Assembly (NCBI RefSeq): GCF_019702925.1
Contig: NZ_AP024713.1
Location: 1,426,001-1,490,000 of the forward strand
Source of the DNA: Campylobacter sp. 19-13652
GTDB taxonomy: Bacteria > Campylobacterota > Campylobacteria > Campylobacterales > Campylobacteraceae
Reading direction: 5' to 3'
DNA: 64,000 nucleotides
Shown: positions 27,848 to 36,644 of the stretch, piece after piece
How positions within the stretch are numbered: the first letter of the stretch is position 1
Layout of the letters: every line of letters starts with the position of its first letter
Program-made: the position numbers and the translations under genes
The notes under the pieces: model-generated
What the model was told of the DNA's origin: nothing
Database searches by the model: none
Seen by the model: only the letters and a program-made list of their open reading frames with translations

Positions 27848-28585
27848 GCAAGGCTTAAAAGAGCGATTTAGCAGGGCTTTGCCGTGGCTAGGTCGCTTTG
27901 CGTTTTAAATTTAAATCTACACTTTTGCTACTTTTTGCGCTATTGTTTGCTCCTTGTTGGCAAATTTATATTGCCACTTTTATGTTTTCTAAGCAATGGC
28001 GGTACTCACTCTGTTTTATAAATACCGTAAGTGCATTTGCTGATATTACGAGTATTTTCATGCCTCATACACAAATAGCAAAACCTTACTTTATCAAATT
28101 TATAAGCTCGGCAAAACCACATACAGCCATCGTATTTTTATTTTAAAAAAAATACGATGATTTTGCCTTGCCTTGTTTACATTATTTAAGAACCCTGATA
28201 TGACGATAATTTTGCATGTTAAAAAGTACTTGATCCGAATGGCTAATGTTTTTTGCAAAACCCGCTAATCTGTTAAAAGGGTGTAAGGCATTTAAACCTA
28301 CCCATAGCATTGGTTATCACTCTTGTAAGTTGTAAAGCAAAACTCCACAAAAACGCTCACAGCACAAGCTATCCATCGCAGCAAAAGAACGTCAAAATAC
28401 GAAGTATAGCCAGTCTTATCTGGGTGTAGAGCTAAGGCAAAAAGCTAGCTAATAAGCAATATCTGCGGATTTTGGCGACGTATTTTTAGTTTTACTTCGC
28501 CAAAACCGATGAATCTAAAAAGATAAAATGGCAAAAATGCGGTTTTAAAACTGCATCTGTGCCATGTTTTGCAAAGCAAACCAGC
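27848..28585. other. Non-coding region of about 740 bp with hairpins
   Basis: No gene I can support. It contains a perfect hairpin ATCGTATTTTT / AAAAATACGAT (28129-28158), a bulged hairpin TTTTGGCGA / TCGCCAAAA near 28470-28510, a short AGTATAGCCAGTCT sequence near 28404 resembling the core loop of the structured repeats, and the psr-operon terminator. A TTG-started open frame at 27898-28146 lacks a ribosome site. Confidence 0.5.
28528..28565 (-). terminator. Terminator of the psr-type operon
   Basis: A three-part stem on the minus strand: ATGGCA / TGCCAT, ATGC / GCAT and GTTTT / AAAAC. It is followed by TTTATCTTTTT and lies 21 bases beyond the NrfD-type gene stop. Confidence 0.65.
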
Positions 28586-29467
28586 CTATATGGAAATGGC
28601 GCTAATCTGCCCAGCATAAACTATAAAATATCTAAGCGCTAAAACGCCCACTAAAACGGCGCTACACTTTATCATCACGGCTAGCTTTGAGTGGGCTTTG
28701 CTAAGCAGCAGCGGTAAAGCCAGCCCCACGCCAAGCACGAGAGCAAAAAATACCACTCCCCAGCCCCCGCTTAGCACCGCAGCCACGCCATCTTTGCCAA
28801 GCCCAGCAAAAAGCGCCCCTAAAAAAACAATCTCAAAAACAATAGCCACTACATCGATGCGTAGCACCAGAGCGCTTGCCCTTGAGCCAGCCCCAGCAAA
28901 AAGCCCCACGCAAGCAGCTCCTGCGCTAATGGCACTGGCTAAAAATAGCAAAGGCAGCACCCAGTTATGCCACAGGGCGATCTTTGCCACAGCAGAGAGC
29001 AAAAAGCCCGTGTATGCGCCCACGCCAAGGGCTAGCAGGATAAGCAGTGGCTCGATTAAATTTATCGCTCTAAGCAGCGGCTTAGCCAAGGAGCTACCCA
29101 AAAAAGCGATAAAAGCGTAGGCAAAAGCAAGCGGCGTATATACAAGAAGTAGTGCTACGCCAATACTCATCACGCTATCCCAGTTATACCTTAGCAGTAT
29201 CCAGTAAAAGCTAAGCGGCTTGCCAAGGTCAAGCACGAGCAGCCCAAGCCCTAGCACGATAGCAAGCGGAGCTGTTAAAACAGCGGCTTTAAAGCCGGGG
29301 GCTAGGACACTGCCTTTTAAATCTAACCCAGCAAGCCCAGCACGGCGCAAAAGCACCGCCACTATCATCGCCCCAGCCGAAAGCCCAGCCAAAAAGAGAT
29401 AAAGCGCTATCTCGCCGCCCCAGTAAATTTGAGTATATTGCGCTAGGCTGCCTGACATACTATTCAT
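28586..29467 (-). CDS. psrC: NrfD/PsrC-type membrane subunit
   Basis: 293 residues with about eight to nine membrane helices; begins MNSMSGSLAQYTQIYWGGEI. NrfD-family subunits anchor molybdopterin reductases and pass electrons from menaquinol to the iron-sulfur subunit. A GGAG site lies nine bases before the ATG, and it overlaps the end of the ferredoxin gene by eight bases. It is the third gene of the catalytic/FeS/membrane set. The exact acceptor (polysulfide, thiosulfate or tetrathionate) cannot be told from the membrane subunit. Confidence 0.87.
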   Translation of the reverse strand: MNSMSGSLAQYTQIYWGGEIALYLFLAGLSAGAMIVAVLLRRAGLAGLDLKGSVLAPGFKAAVLTAPLAIVLGLGLLVLDLGKPLSFYWILLRYNWDSVMSIGVALLLVYTPLAFAYAFIAFLGSSLAKPLLRAINLIEPLLILLALGVGAYTGFLLSAVAKIALWHNWVLPLLFLASAISAGAACVGLFAGAGSRASALVLRIDVVAIVFEIVFLGALFAGLGKDGVAAVLSGGWGVVFFALVLGVGLALPLLLSKAHSKLAVMIKCSAVLVGVLALRYFIVYAGQISAISI

Positions 29468-30026
29468 CTTTCGCTCCTTTTGTGTTTGCTATCATCGCTA
29501 GCTGTGGACGTGTGAGAAGCTCCGCTTTTGGGTAGTAGTGTGGGCTTGTTTTTAGCGTCTTAGCTACTTGGCTATTTTCATCATTTAAATCACCAAAGAT
29601 TAAAGCGTCCGTCGGACACACGCTCACGCAGGCTGGCTCTTGCCCGACGCTTAGGCGGTTGGTGTAGCAAAAGGTGCATTTGCCTATCTCGCCGCTACTA
29701 GGCTCTACATAGCGCGCGTCGTAAGGACAAGCTAGAATGCAGTATTTGCAGCTTATGCAGATGGAGTGGTCTAGCAGGGTGATATTTTCAGCCGTTTTAA
29801 AGCTAGCGCCCGTTGGGCAGACATCAACACAGGGACTATCCTCGCACATTACGCAGCTGTGGCGGATAAAGTCCGTTTTTAAATTTGGAAACGTCCCGCT
29901 CATCTTAGCGTGCACCTGCAGGCGATATACGCCGCGCGGCACGTCGTTTTCACTACGACAGGCTACGGAGCAGGCCTGGCAGCCTATGCAGAGATTTTCA
30001 TCGTGTATCATTGTGTATTTTTTCAT
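29460..30026 (-). CDS. psrB: Four-cluster ferredoxin subunit of a molybdopterin reductase
   Basis: 188 residues with sixteen Cys arranged for four [4Fe-4S] clusters: CIGCQACSVAC, CVMCEDSPCVDVC, CISCKYCILAC and CTFC ... CVSVC. It carries electrons between the NrfD-type membrane subunit and the catalytic subunit on the periplasmic side. It lacks its own signal peptide, as usual for subunits co-exported with a Tat-signal partner. Three bases separate it from the catalytic gene. Confidence 0.9.
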   Translation of the reverse strand: MKKYTMIHDENLCIGCQACSVACRSENDVPRGVYRLQVHAKMSGTFPNLKTDFIRHSCVMCEDSPCVDVCPTGASFKTAENITLLDHSICISCKYCILACPYDARYVEPSSGEIGKCTFCYTNRLSVGQEPACVSVCPTDALIFGDLNDENSQVAKTLKTSPHYYPKAELLTRPQLAMIANTKGAKDE

Positions 30027-30029
30027 TTT

Positions 30030-32306
30030 TTAGCCCTTTATTTTCTCAATATCCACGCCGACGTTTGTTACCATAGTCGCCGCTACTGCCCCTTCGGCTG
30101 GGTTTAGTAGCACGCTTTGATTTATGCCCATACCATTTGTGCGTGGCATTCCTGGCGTGGTATGCCCAAAGCCGTGATAGACAAAAAGCGTATCAGGGCG
30201 GATGCCTTCTGTGATAAAAATTTTCGCCCTTGCCTGGCCAAATTTATTCTTTATTAGCACCATTTCGCCCTGCTTTAGCCCCTTTTTAGCAGCGGCTTGC
30301 GGATGTATCCAGACTGGGCTTTCGCTCATTAGGTCATTTAGCACTTCGATATTTTGAGTGTGTCCGTTAGTATGAATAGGCGTTTTGCCGCTCATTAGGC
30401 AAAACTCGCAGCCGTCAAAGACATCTATATCGTTTGCATTTAGTCCGCCATATCCCTTAAACTCGGCTTCGACATCGGCTTTAAATAGCTCAATCTTGCC
30501 ACTTTTAGTCTTTGGTTTAGCCAGCTCGCTCATTAGCCCATCATCGCCCACAAATTTTGCCGCCTGCGGATAGCGTGCGATAAATTTATCCACCATCGCC
30601 TTTTCACGAAATAGCAAAGGCGGCACGTCATAAGTAAGATAGCCATCACTTTCAAGTTTAGCTAAAAGCTCCACATTTCCCTTTGCCTGAGCCATACGCC
30701 ACTGCCGCATATCATCCCAGGTATATAGCTCATCGCAATTTAGCCTGCGAGCTAGCTCCCTAAATATGCTCGCGCCGTCTTTGGTATCTCCAATAGGCTC
30801 TACTACCTTATTTCGTATCATATAGGCTGGCTTGGTGCCGCTTTTATCCTCTATGCCCTCATCTCGCTCAAGATATGTGCTCTCAGGCAAAATCACATCA
30901 GCATAGGTCGCCATATCGTTTAGGTAAATGTCACTAACGACGATAAATTCAAGCTTCTTAAGCGCCTCTATACTTTTAGCCGAGCCAGCGACGTTTATTA
31001 TGTGGTTAAAGCGAATGTTAAACCAGCCCTTTATCGGATAGGGCTTTTCGCTTAGAATTGCCTCAGCTATATCCATTAGCACGCCGTGACTGCGGCCAAT
31101 GAATTTATGAGCTCCAGCTTCGCCAGCTGCGTCTAGGCGCGGGGTCTTTGGCACTTTAAAGGCGGCGTCAGGGTTAGCTAGCTCGGCAAATTCATTACTA
31201 TCAGTTAGCTTATTAAACAGCTTTGCTTTTTTGCCGCTAAAAATACCGCCCTTTCGCTCCCAGTTGCCCATCATCGCATTTGCTACCATTATCGCTTTTG
31301 TGCGCATATACTCAGCCCTTGTGGTGGTGGTTTTATGCCCAAAGTCAATGATAACCCTTGGTGCTGCTGCCCAGATTTCAGCGGCTATTCGCTCCACATC
31401 AGAGGCCTTTATGCCAGTAATGCTCTCTTGCCACTGCGGAGTTTTATCGGCCACATCCCTAGCTATCTCATCAAAGCCAGTGGTAAAATTAGCTATAAAT
31501 TCCTTATCATAAGTGCCGTTTTTTATCCAAGTGTGAATGAGTGCTTGCACAAAGGCTATATCAGTGCCAGGCTTAACTGGCAGCCACTCATCAGCCTTAG
31601 CGGCTATGACGCTAAAGCGAGGTTCTAGCACTAGTAGCTTTGTGTCCTTTTTTTGGATAAATTTCATAAGCTTTTTGGCGTCTGAAATGACTATACCCTC
31701 AAAGATATTGTGTCCGAAATTTACCACGTATTTGGCATTTGCAAAGTCTCTCTTTAGCTTGCTATCGCCATACATATGAGAACACACCATCTGATAGGTG
31801 ATAGGACAGGCTGAAAGATGAGAGAAGATATTTGGGCTGCCGTAGCTTGCGGCAAAGGCGGTCATTAGCTTGTGTGTTTGGCTACTTTTAGCAGTAAAAA
31901 CAAAGCTCTTTGCGCCATATTTTTCCTTTATCTCGGCCATCTTTTTAGCCACTAAATCAAGTGCCTCATCCCAGCTAGCCTCGCGCCACTTGCCCTCTCC
32001 ACGCTCGCCTACTCGAATAAGCGGCCTCACCACTCGCTGTGGGTCATAAAGCTGATACCGCCCAGCCCCACCCCTAGCACACACCGATGTGGACGTGCCT
32101 TTTACTCGGTGGTTGCCTTGGATAAAGATAGCCTGCTCATCAACGACTTTTGCTTCGATAGTGCAGCGGGTAGAGCACATCTCGCAAAAGCTTGGGATAA
32201 ATTTATCGCTTGGAGTTAGCGCCTTTGCGCCCACAGCCCCCAGCGTCCCAGGGGCGAAACTACAGGCTGCGATAGAGCCTAGCTTTAAAAAATTTCGTCT
32301 ATCCAT
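30030..32306 (-). CDS. psrA: Molybdopterin oxidoreductase catalytic subunit (polysulfide/thiosulfate reductase type)
   Basis: 758 residues, DMSO-reductase family. A Tat signal (DRRNFLKLGS, then a hydrophobic stretch ending GAVGAKA) sends it folded to the periplasm. The [4Fe-4S] site is CEMCSTRC with CARGG further on, and HLSACPITYQM offers the probable Mo-binding Cys. PsrA/PhsA-type enzymes reduce polysulfide or thiosulfate with menaquinol; the exact substrate is inferred. The ATG at 32306 is chosen because AAGGAG lies seven bases before it; the TTG one codon earlier is unlikely. Its promoter lies in the AT-rich divergent spacer shared with der. Confidence 0.88.
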   Translation of the reverse strand: MDRRNFLKLGSIAACSFAPGTLGAVGAKALTPSDKFIPSFCEMCSTRCTIEAKVVDEQAIFIQGNHRVKGTSTSVCARGGAGRYQLYDPQRVVRPLIRVGERGEGKWREASWDEALDLVAKKMAEIKEKYGAKSFVFTAKSSQTHKLMTAFAASYGSPNIFSHLSACPITYQMVCSHMYGDSKLKRDFANAKYVVNFGHNIFEGIVISDAKKLMKFIQKKDTKLLVLEPRFSVIAAKADEWLPVKPGTDIAFVQALIHTWIKNGTYDKEFIANFTTGFDEIARDVADKTPQWQESITGIKASDVERIAAEIWAAAPRVIIDFGHKTTTTRAEYMRTKAIMVANAMMGNWERKGGIFSGKKAKLFNKLTDSNEFAELANPDAAFKVPKTPRLDAAGEAGAHKFIGRSHGVLMDIAEAILSEKPYPIKGWFNIRFNHIINVAGSAKSIEALKKLEFIVVSDIYLNDMATYADVILPESTYLERDEGIEDKSGTKPAYMIRNKVVEPIGDTKDGASIFRELARRLNCDELYTWDDMRQWRMAQAKGNVELLAKLESDGYLTYDVPPLLFREKAMVDKFIARYPQAAKFVGDDGLMSELAKPKTKSGKIELFKADVEAEFKGYGGLNANDIDVFDGCEFCLMSGKTPIHTNGHTQNIEVLNDLMSESPVWIHPQAAAKKGLKQGEMVLIKNKFGQARAKIFITEGIRPDTLFVYHGFGHTTPGMPRTNGMGINQSVLLNPAEGAVAATMVTNVGVDIEKIKG

Positions 32307-32328
32307 CAAATCTCCTTTTGGAAGTTTG

Positions 32329-32334
32329 ATTATA
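32329..32334 (-). promoter_or_regulatory. -10 box of the psr-type operon
   Basis: TATAAT on the minus strand, 22 bases before the catalytic subunit ATG, in a very AT-rich 170-bp divergent spacer. Confidence 0.55.
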
Positions 32335-32451
32335 CTAAAATAATTCTTAAAAAAATAATATAATTTTTAAATTTTATATTATATATTTAATTTAAATTTT
32401 TAATAAAATTAAACCAAAATAAAACAGATAAATTTTTAAGCCATTTATAGC

Positions 32452-32457
32452 TATAAT
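32452..32457 (+). promoter_or_regulatory. -10 box of der
   Basis: GCTATAAT with the TATAAT hexamer 24 bases before the GTG start of der. Confidence 0.55.
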
Positions 32458-32481
32458 AGCTAAAAAATTTCAAGGATTTTG

Positions 32482-33867
32482 GTGCAAAAAGTAATCATTA
32501 TAGGCAGACCAAATGTCGGAAAATCAAGCCTTTTTAACCGTTTAGCAAAAGAGCGCATAGCAATCACAAGCGAAGTCGCAGGCACTACAAGAGACACAAA
32601 TAAAGCCATCATAGACATAGAACAAAAGCAGTGTATGCTAGTTGATAGCGGCGGACTTGACGATAGTAGCGAGCTTTTTAAAAACGTCAAAAAAAAGACG
32701 CTAGAGGAGGCAAAAAGCGCGGACATTATACTATTTATGGTAAATGGAAAAATGCTTCCAGATGAGGAGGACAGGCGGATTTTTTACGATTTGGCAAAGC
32801 TTAAAAAGCCCATTGCGCTTGTGATAAATAAAATCGACAGCAAAAGGGACGAGCAGCGTAGCTGGGAATTTGATAGCTTTGGCGCAAAGGTCGTCTTTGC
32901 AATCTCCGTAAGCCATGCAAGTGGCATCGATGAGCTTTGCGAGTGGATTTATAAACTCCTGCCAAATGACGAGCTAAAAGCCGATGAGAGCGATGATTTT
33001 GAGGACTTCATCGCTGGCTTTAATCAGAGCGGCGAAAAAGCTAGCGAAGACTTTGCAAACCGCCCTATAAAAGTGGGCATAATAGGCAGGGTAAATGTGG
33101 GCAAATCAAGCCTGCTAAACGCCCTAGTAAAAGAAGCCCGCGCGGTAGTGAGCGACGTAGCAGGCACGACCATTGATCCAGTCAATGAAAGCTACGAAAT
33201 AGACGGGCGAGTGTATGAATTTGTCGATACTGCTGGCATTCGTCGCCGTGGCAAAATTGAAGGCATCGAACGCTACGCCCTAAACCGCACCGAAAAGGTG
33301 CTTGAAGCTAGCGACATCGCTCTGCTGGTGCTTGATTCTAGCGAGCCGCTTAGCGAGCTAGATGAGCGTATAGCGGGGCTTGCGGCGAAGTTTGAGCTTG
33401 GCATTATCATCGTGCTAAATAAGTGGGACAAGAGCCAAGCGGAGTTTGACAAGGTCTGCGTGGATATTCGTGATAGGTTTAAATTTCTTGCCTATGCGCC
33501 CATTATTAGCGTCTCAGCCCTTGGTGGCAAGCGAATTCACAAGCTCTATCCGCTCATAAATGAAGTGTATGAAAACTTCACCCAAAAGCTGCAAACCGCA
33601 AAGCTAAACGACGTAATCGCCGCTGCCACACGCCTGCACCCCATACCAAGCGACCGCGGCAAGGTGGTGAAAATTTACTACGCCGTGCAGTTTGGCTTTG
33701 CGCCACCTAAAATCGCCCTAATCTCAAACCGCCCAAAGGCGATACACTTTAGCTACAAGCGATTTTTAGCTAATCAAATCAGGGCTAGCTTTGAGCTAAC
33801 TGGCTCACCACTCGTGCTAATCCCACGCAAAAAAGGCGGCGAGCAAACGGAGAGTGAGAGTGAGTAA
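32482..33867 (+). CDS. der: GTPase Der (EngA), 50S ribosome assembly
   Basis: 461 residues. Two tandem G domains carry P-loops [14 protein letters not shown] and [15 protein letters not shown], switch motifs DSGG and DTAG, and specificity motifs NKID and NKWD. A C-terminal KH-like domain follows. It is essential for maturation of the large ribosomal subunit. The GTG start is chosen because AGGA lies five bases before it; the TTG just upstream is too close. It leads der-aroK-trpS-serS-pflB, the C. jejuni order. Confidence 0.95.
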   Translation: MQKVIIIGRPNVGKSSLFNRLAKERIAITSEVAGTTRDTNKAIIDIEQKQCMLVDSGGLDDSSELFKNVKKKTLEEAKSADIILFMVNGKMLPDEEDRRIFYDLAKLKKPIALVINKIDSKRDEQRSWEFDSFGAKVVFAISVSHASGIDELCEWIYKLLPNDELKADESDDFEDFIAGFNQSGEKASEDFANRPIKVGIIGRVNVGKSSLLNALVKEARAVVSDVAGTTIDPVNESYEIDGRVYEFVDTAGIRRRGKIEGIERYALNRTEKVLEASDIALLVLDSSEPLSELDERIAGLAAKFELGIIIVLNKWDKSQAEFDKVCVDIRDRFKFLAYAPIISVSALGGKRIHKLYPLINEVYENFTQKLQTAKLNDVIAAATRLHPIPSDRGKVVKIYYAVQFGFAPPKIALISNRPKAIHFSYKRFLANQIRASFELTGSPLVLIPRKKGGEQTESESE

Positions 33868-34423
33868 AAAGGCTAAATTAAATTTAAGCTGCAAAGACAA
33901 GCTTAGCTCATCTGCGAAGCCAAAAATAAAGTCAAATATCATTCTAATCGGCTTTATGGGCTGTGGTAAAAGCTCGGTGGCTAGGGCTTTGGCTAAAAAG
34001 CTTGAGCGAATTTGCCTTGACACTGACGCACTAATTGAGCAAAGCCAAAATAGAAAAATCAAAAAAATTTTTAGCGCACAGGGCGAAGCGGCGTTTCGCA
34101 AAATGGAAAAAGAGCTTTTAAAGCGTCTAAAAGCGAGCGTGCAAAATGCCGTCATCGCCACTGGTGGGGGCTTTGGTGTGCAAAAGGGGCTAAAAAAGCT
34201 TGGGCTGGTGGTCTATTTGAAAATGGAATTTGATGAGATTTTAAGCCGATTAAGTGGGGATAAAAAGCAGCTAAAATCCCGCCCACTGCTAAAGGATTTA
34301 AACGCCGCAAAAGCCCTTTTTAACGCAAGAGCTGGGCTATATGAAAAAAGGGCAAATTTGATAATCGAAGTAAAAAATAAAAGCGTAAAAGAGATAGCAA
34401 AAGAGATAAGGAGTAAAATTTGA
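33860..34423 (+). CDS. aroK: Shikimate kinase
   Basis: 187 residues. Walker A is [22 protein letters not shown] binds shikimate and Mg, and [10 protein letters not shown] is the shikimate-binding glycine loop. It phosphorylates shikimate in aromatic amino acid synthesis. The GTG at 33860 has a GGAG seven bases upstream; an in-frame GTG six bases earlier is too close to it. The gene begins inside the end of der and ends over the trpS start. A basic N-terminal extension of about 24 residues before the kinase fold is longer than in E. coli AroK. Confidence 0.92.
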   Translation: MSKKAKLNLSCKDKLSSSAKPKIKSNIILIGFMGCGKSSVARALAKKLERICLDTDALIEQSQNRKIKKIFSAQGEAAFRKMEKELLKRLKASVQNAVIATGGGFGVQKGLKKLGLVVYLKMEFDEILSRLSGDKKQLKSRPLLKDLNAAKALFNARAGLYEKRANLIIEVKNKSVKEIAKEIRSKI

Positions 34424-35388
34424 GAGTGCTTACAGGGCTTCAGCCTAGCGGACGGCTGCATTTGGGGAACTATTTTGCCAGCATAAAGCAGATGGTAGAT
34501 GAGCAAAATAGCGGTAAAAGCGATATGTTTATGTTTATCGCCAACTACCACGCTATGACTTCAGTAAGCGACGCTAGCACGCTTAGGCAAAGCAGCATTG
34601 AAGCGGCGGCAGCGTTTATGGCGCTTGGCATTGATCCGGGCAAATGCACCTTTTGGATGCAAAGCGATGTAAAGGAGGTGCTGGAGCTTTACTGGGTGCT
34701 AAGCCAATACACGCCTATGGGGCTGCTTGAGCGAGCGCACAGCTACAAGGACAAGGTCGCAAAGGGCATAGCTGCCAGCCACGGACTTTTTAGCTATCCT
34801 GTGCTAATGGCGGCTGATATTTTGCTCTTTAGTGCCGACGTCGTCCCAGTGGGCAAGGATCAAATTCAGCACGTCGAAATCGCACGAGATGTGGCTATTA
34901 AATTTAATAACGAACACGGCGAGATACTCCGCCTGCCAGAGCATAAAGTCGCCGAGAGCGTAGCCGTAGTGCCAGGCATTGACGGAGCAAAGATGAGTAA
35001 GAGCTATAAAAATACGATTGATATTTTTTGCACTCAAAAGGAGCTAAAAAAACGCACATCAAGCATAGTAACCGATAGCACGCCACTAGAAGAGCCAAAG
35101 CAGTGGCAAAGCTGCAACGTCTATGCGCTGGCAAAGCTATTTTTAGACGAAGCTGGACAGGCCGAGCTAAGGGCAAGATATGAGCGTGGGGGCGAAGGAT
35201 ATGGGCATTTTAAGGCGTATCTAGCCGAGCTAGTGTGGGAGTATTTTGCCCCAGCGAGAGAAAAATATGAGTATTTTATGGCAAATCAGGGTGAAATTAA
35301 AGCCATACTAGCCAGCGGAGCGGCAAAGGCTAGGGAGGTCGCCCTGCCACTAATAGAGCAAATAAGAGCAAAAACTGGTATATACTAA
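34420..35388 (+). CDS. trpS: Tryptophanyl-tRNA synthetase
   Basis: 322 residues, class Ic synthetase. The HIGH motif is in [16 protein letters not shown] and the KMSKS motif is intact ([10 protein letters not shown]). The TTG start at 34420 is supported by AAGGAG six bases upstream and overlaps the aroK stop. A GTG two codons later is the alternative. Confidence 0.95.
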   Translation: MRVLTGLQPSGRLHLGNYFASIKQMVDEQNSGKSDMFMFIANYHAMTSVSDASTLRQSSIEAAAAFMALGIDPGKCTFWMQSDVKEVLELYWVLSQYTPMGLLERAHSYKDKVAKGIAASHGLFSYPVLMAADILLFSADVVPVGKDQIQHVEIARDVAIKFNNEHGEILRLPEHKVAESVAVVPGIDGAKMSKSYKNTIDIFCTQKELKKRTSSIVTDSTPLEEPKQWQSCNVYALAKLFLDEAGQAELRARYERGGEGYGHFKAYLAELVWEYFAPAREKYEYFMANQGEIKAILASGAAKAREVALPLIEQIRAKTGIY

Positions 35389-35399
35389 AAGGAGAGATG

Positions 35400-36644
35400 A
35401 TGATAAATTTAAAACTGCTTGAGAGTAATTATGATGAGTTTTTGGCCAAGCTAAAGGGCAAAAAGGTAGCCCCTGCCCTGCTTGATGAGCTTGTGAGTAA
35501 ATTTAATGCGCTTAAAGCCGCTAAGCTCGAGCTAGAAAGCCTGCAAGCCGTGCAAAATGCCAAAAGCAAGGAGCTAGGCATAAAGGCTAGAAACGGCGAG
35601 GATGTGAGCACGCTAAAGGACGAGCTAAGCGAGAATAAAGCCAAAGCCAGCGAGCTTGAAGCGGTCGTTAGAGAGCTTGATGAGAGCCTAAGCCAAATCG
35701 CCGCTAGCGTGCCAAATATCACTGACGATGACGTGCCAGCTGGGGCTGATGAGAATGATAACGTCTGCTTAAAAGTGGTGGGCGAAGTGCCGCACTTTAG
35801 CTTTACGCCAAAGGAGCATTACGAGCTTGGGGCTCAGCTTGGCTGGCTTGATTTTGAGCGTGGGGTAAAGCTAAGCGGGAGCCGATTTACAGCCATTCGT
35901 GGCGAGGGAGCACGGCTAAATAGGGCTCTAATTAACTATATGATAGACTTTAACGCCGCTCGTGGCTTTGAGCTAGTGAATGTGCCGTTTTTGGTAAGTT
36001 CTGCTACGCTTTATGGCACTGGACAGCTGCCTAAATTTGAAGATGACCTTTACAAAGTCCGTGATGAGGATCTTTACCTAATCCCAACCAGCGAAGTGCC
36101 TGTAACAAATTTATACGCAGATGAAATTATTCCAGCCGATGAGCTACCTAAAAAGATGACTTGCTACTCGGCTTGCTTTCGCAAAGAAGCAGGAAGTGCG
36201 GGGCGAGATACGCGCGGTATGATACGCCAGCACCAGTTTGAAAAGGTCGAGCTGGTGGCGATCACAAAGGCGGATGAGAGCGAAGCTATGCTTGAAGAGA
36301 TGATTTCTTGTGCGTCTGATCTGCTTAGCTCGCTTGGGCTTGCGCACCGCCATATGCTCCTTTGCAGTGGGGATCTTGGCTTTAGTGCGGCAAAGACGAT
36401 TGACCTTGAAGTCTGGCTACCAGGACAGGGCAAATACCGAGAGATAAGCTCAATTTCAAACACTCGTGATTTTCAAGCACGCCGAGCTAAAATTCGATAT
36501 CGTGACGGCAAGAAAAACACCCTAGCCCACACGCTAAACGGCTCTAGCCTAGCTGTAGGTAGGACGCTAATAGCCATAATGGAAAACTACCAGCAAAGTG
36601 ACGGCAGTATCGCCATACCAGACGTGCTTAAAAGGTATATGTAG
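35400..36644 (+). CDS. serS: Seryl-tRNA synthetase
   Basis: 414 residues, class II. An N-terminal coiled coil at about residues 30-105 binds the tRNA-Ser long arm. Motif 2 is in [20 protein letters not shown] and motif 3 in [18 protein letters not shown]. The second ATG (35400) is preferred since AAGGAG would lie only two bases from the first. The stop codon TAG shares its last base with the GTG of pflB. Confidence 0.96.
   Translation: MINLKLLESNYDEFLAKLKGKKVAPALLDELVSKFNALKAAKLELESLQAVQNAKSKELGIKARNGEDVSTLKDELSENKAKASELEAVVRELDESLSQIAASVPNITDDDVPAGADENDNVCLKVVGEVPHFSFTPKEHYELGAQLGWLDFERGVKLSGSRFTAIRGEGARLNRALINYMIDFNAARGFELVNVPFLVSSATLYGTGQLPKFEDDLYKVRDEDLYLIPTSEVPVTNLYADEIIPADELPKKMTCYSACFRKEAGSAGRDTRGMIRQHQFEKVELVAITKADESEAMLEEMISCASDLLSSLGLAHRHMLLCSGDLGFSAAKTIDLEVWLPGQGKYREISSISNTRDFQARRAKIRYRDGKKNTLAHTLNGSSLAVGRTLIAIMENYQQSDGSIAIPDVLKRYM

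Noticed and set aside
27898-28146. 82-codon open frame with a hydrophobic N-terminus
   Set aside because: It needs a TTG start, has no Shine-Dalgarno site and its composition past residue 20 is not protein-like.
32310-32478. Replication origin in the very AT-rich spacer between psrA and der
   Set aside because: No DnaA-box cluster and no dnaA/dnaN neighbours; it is explained by two divergent promoters.
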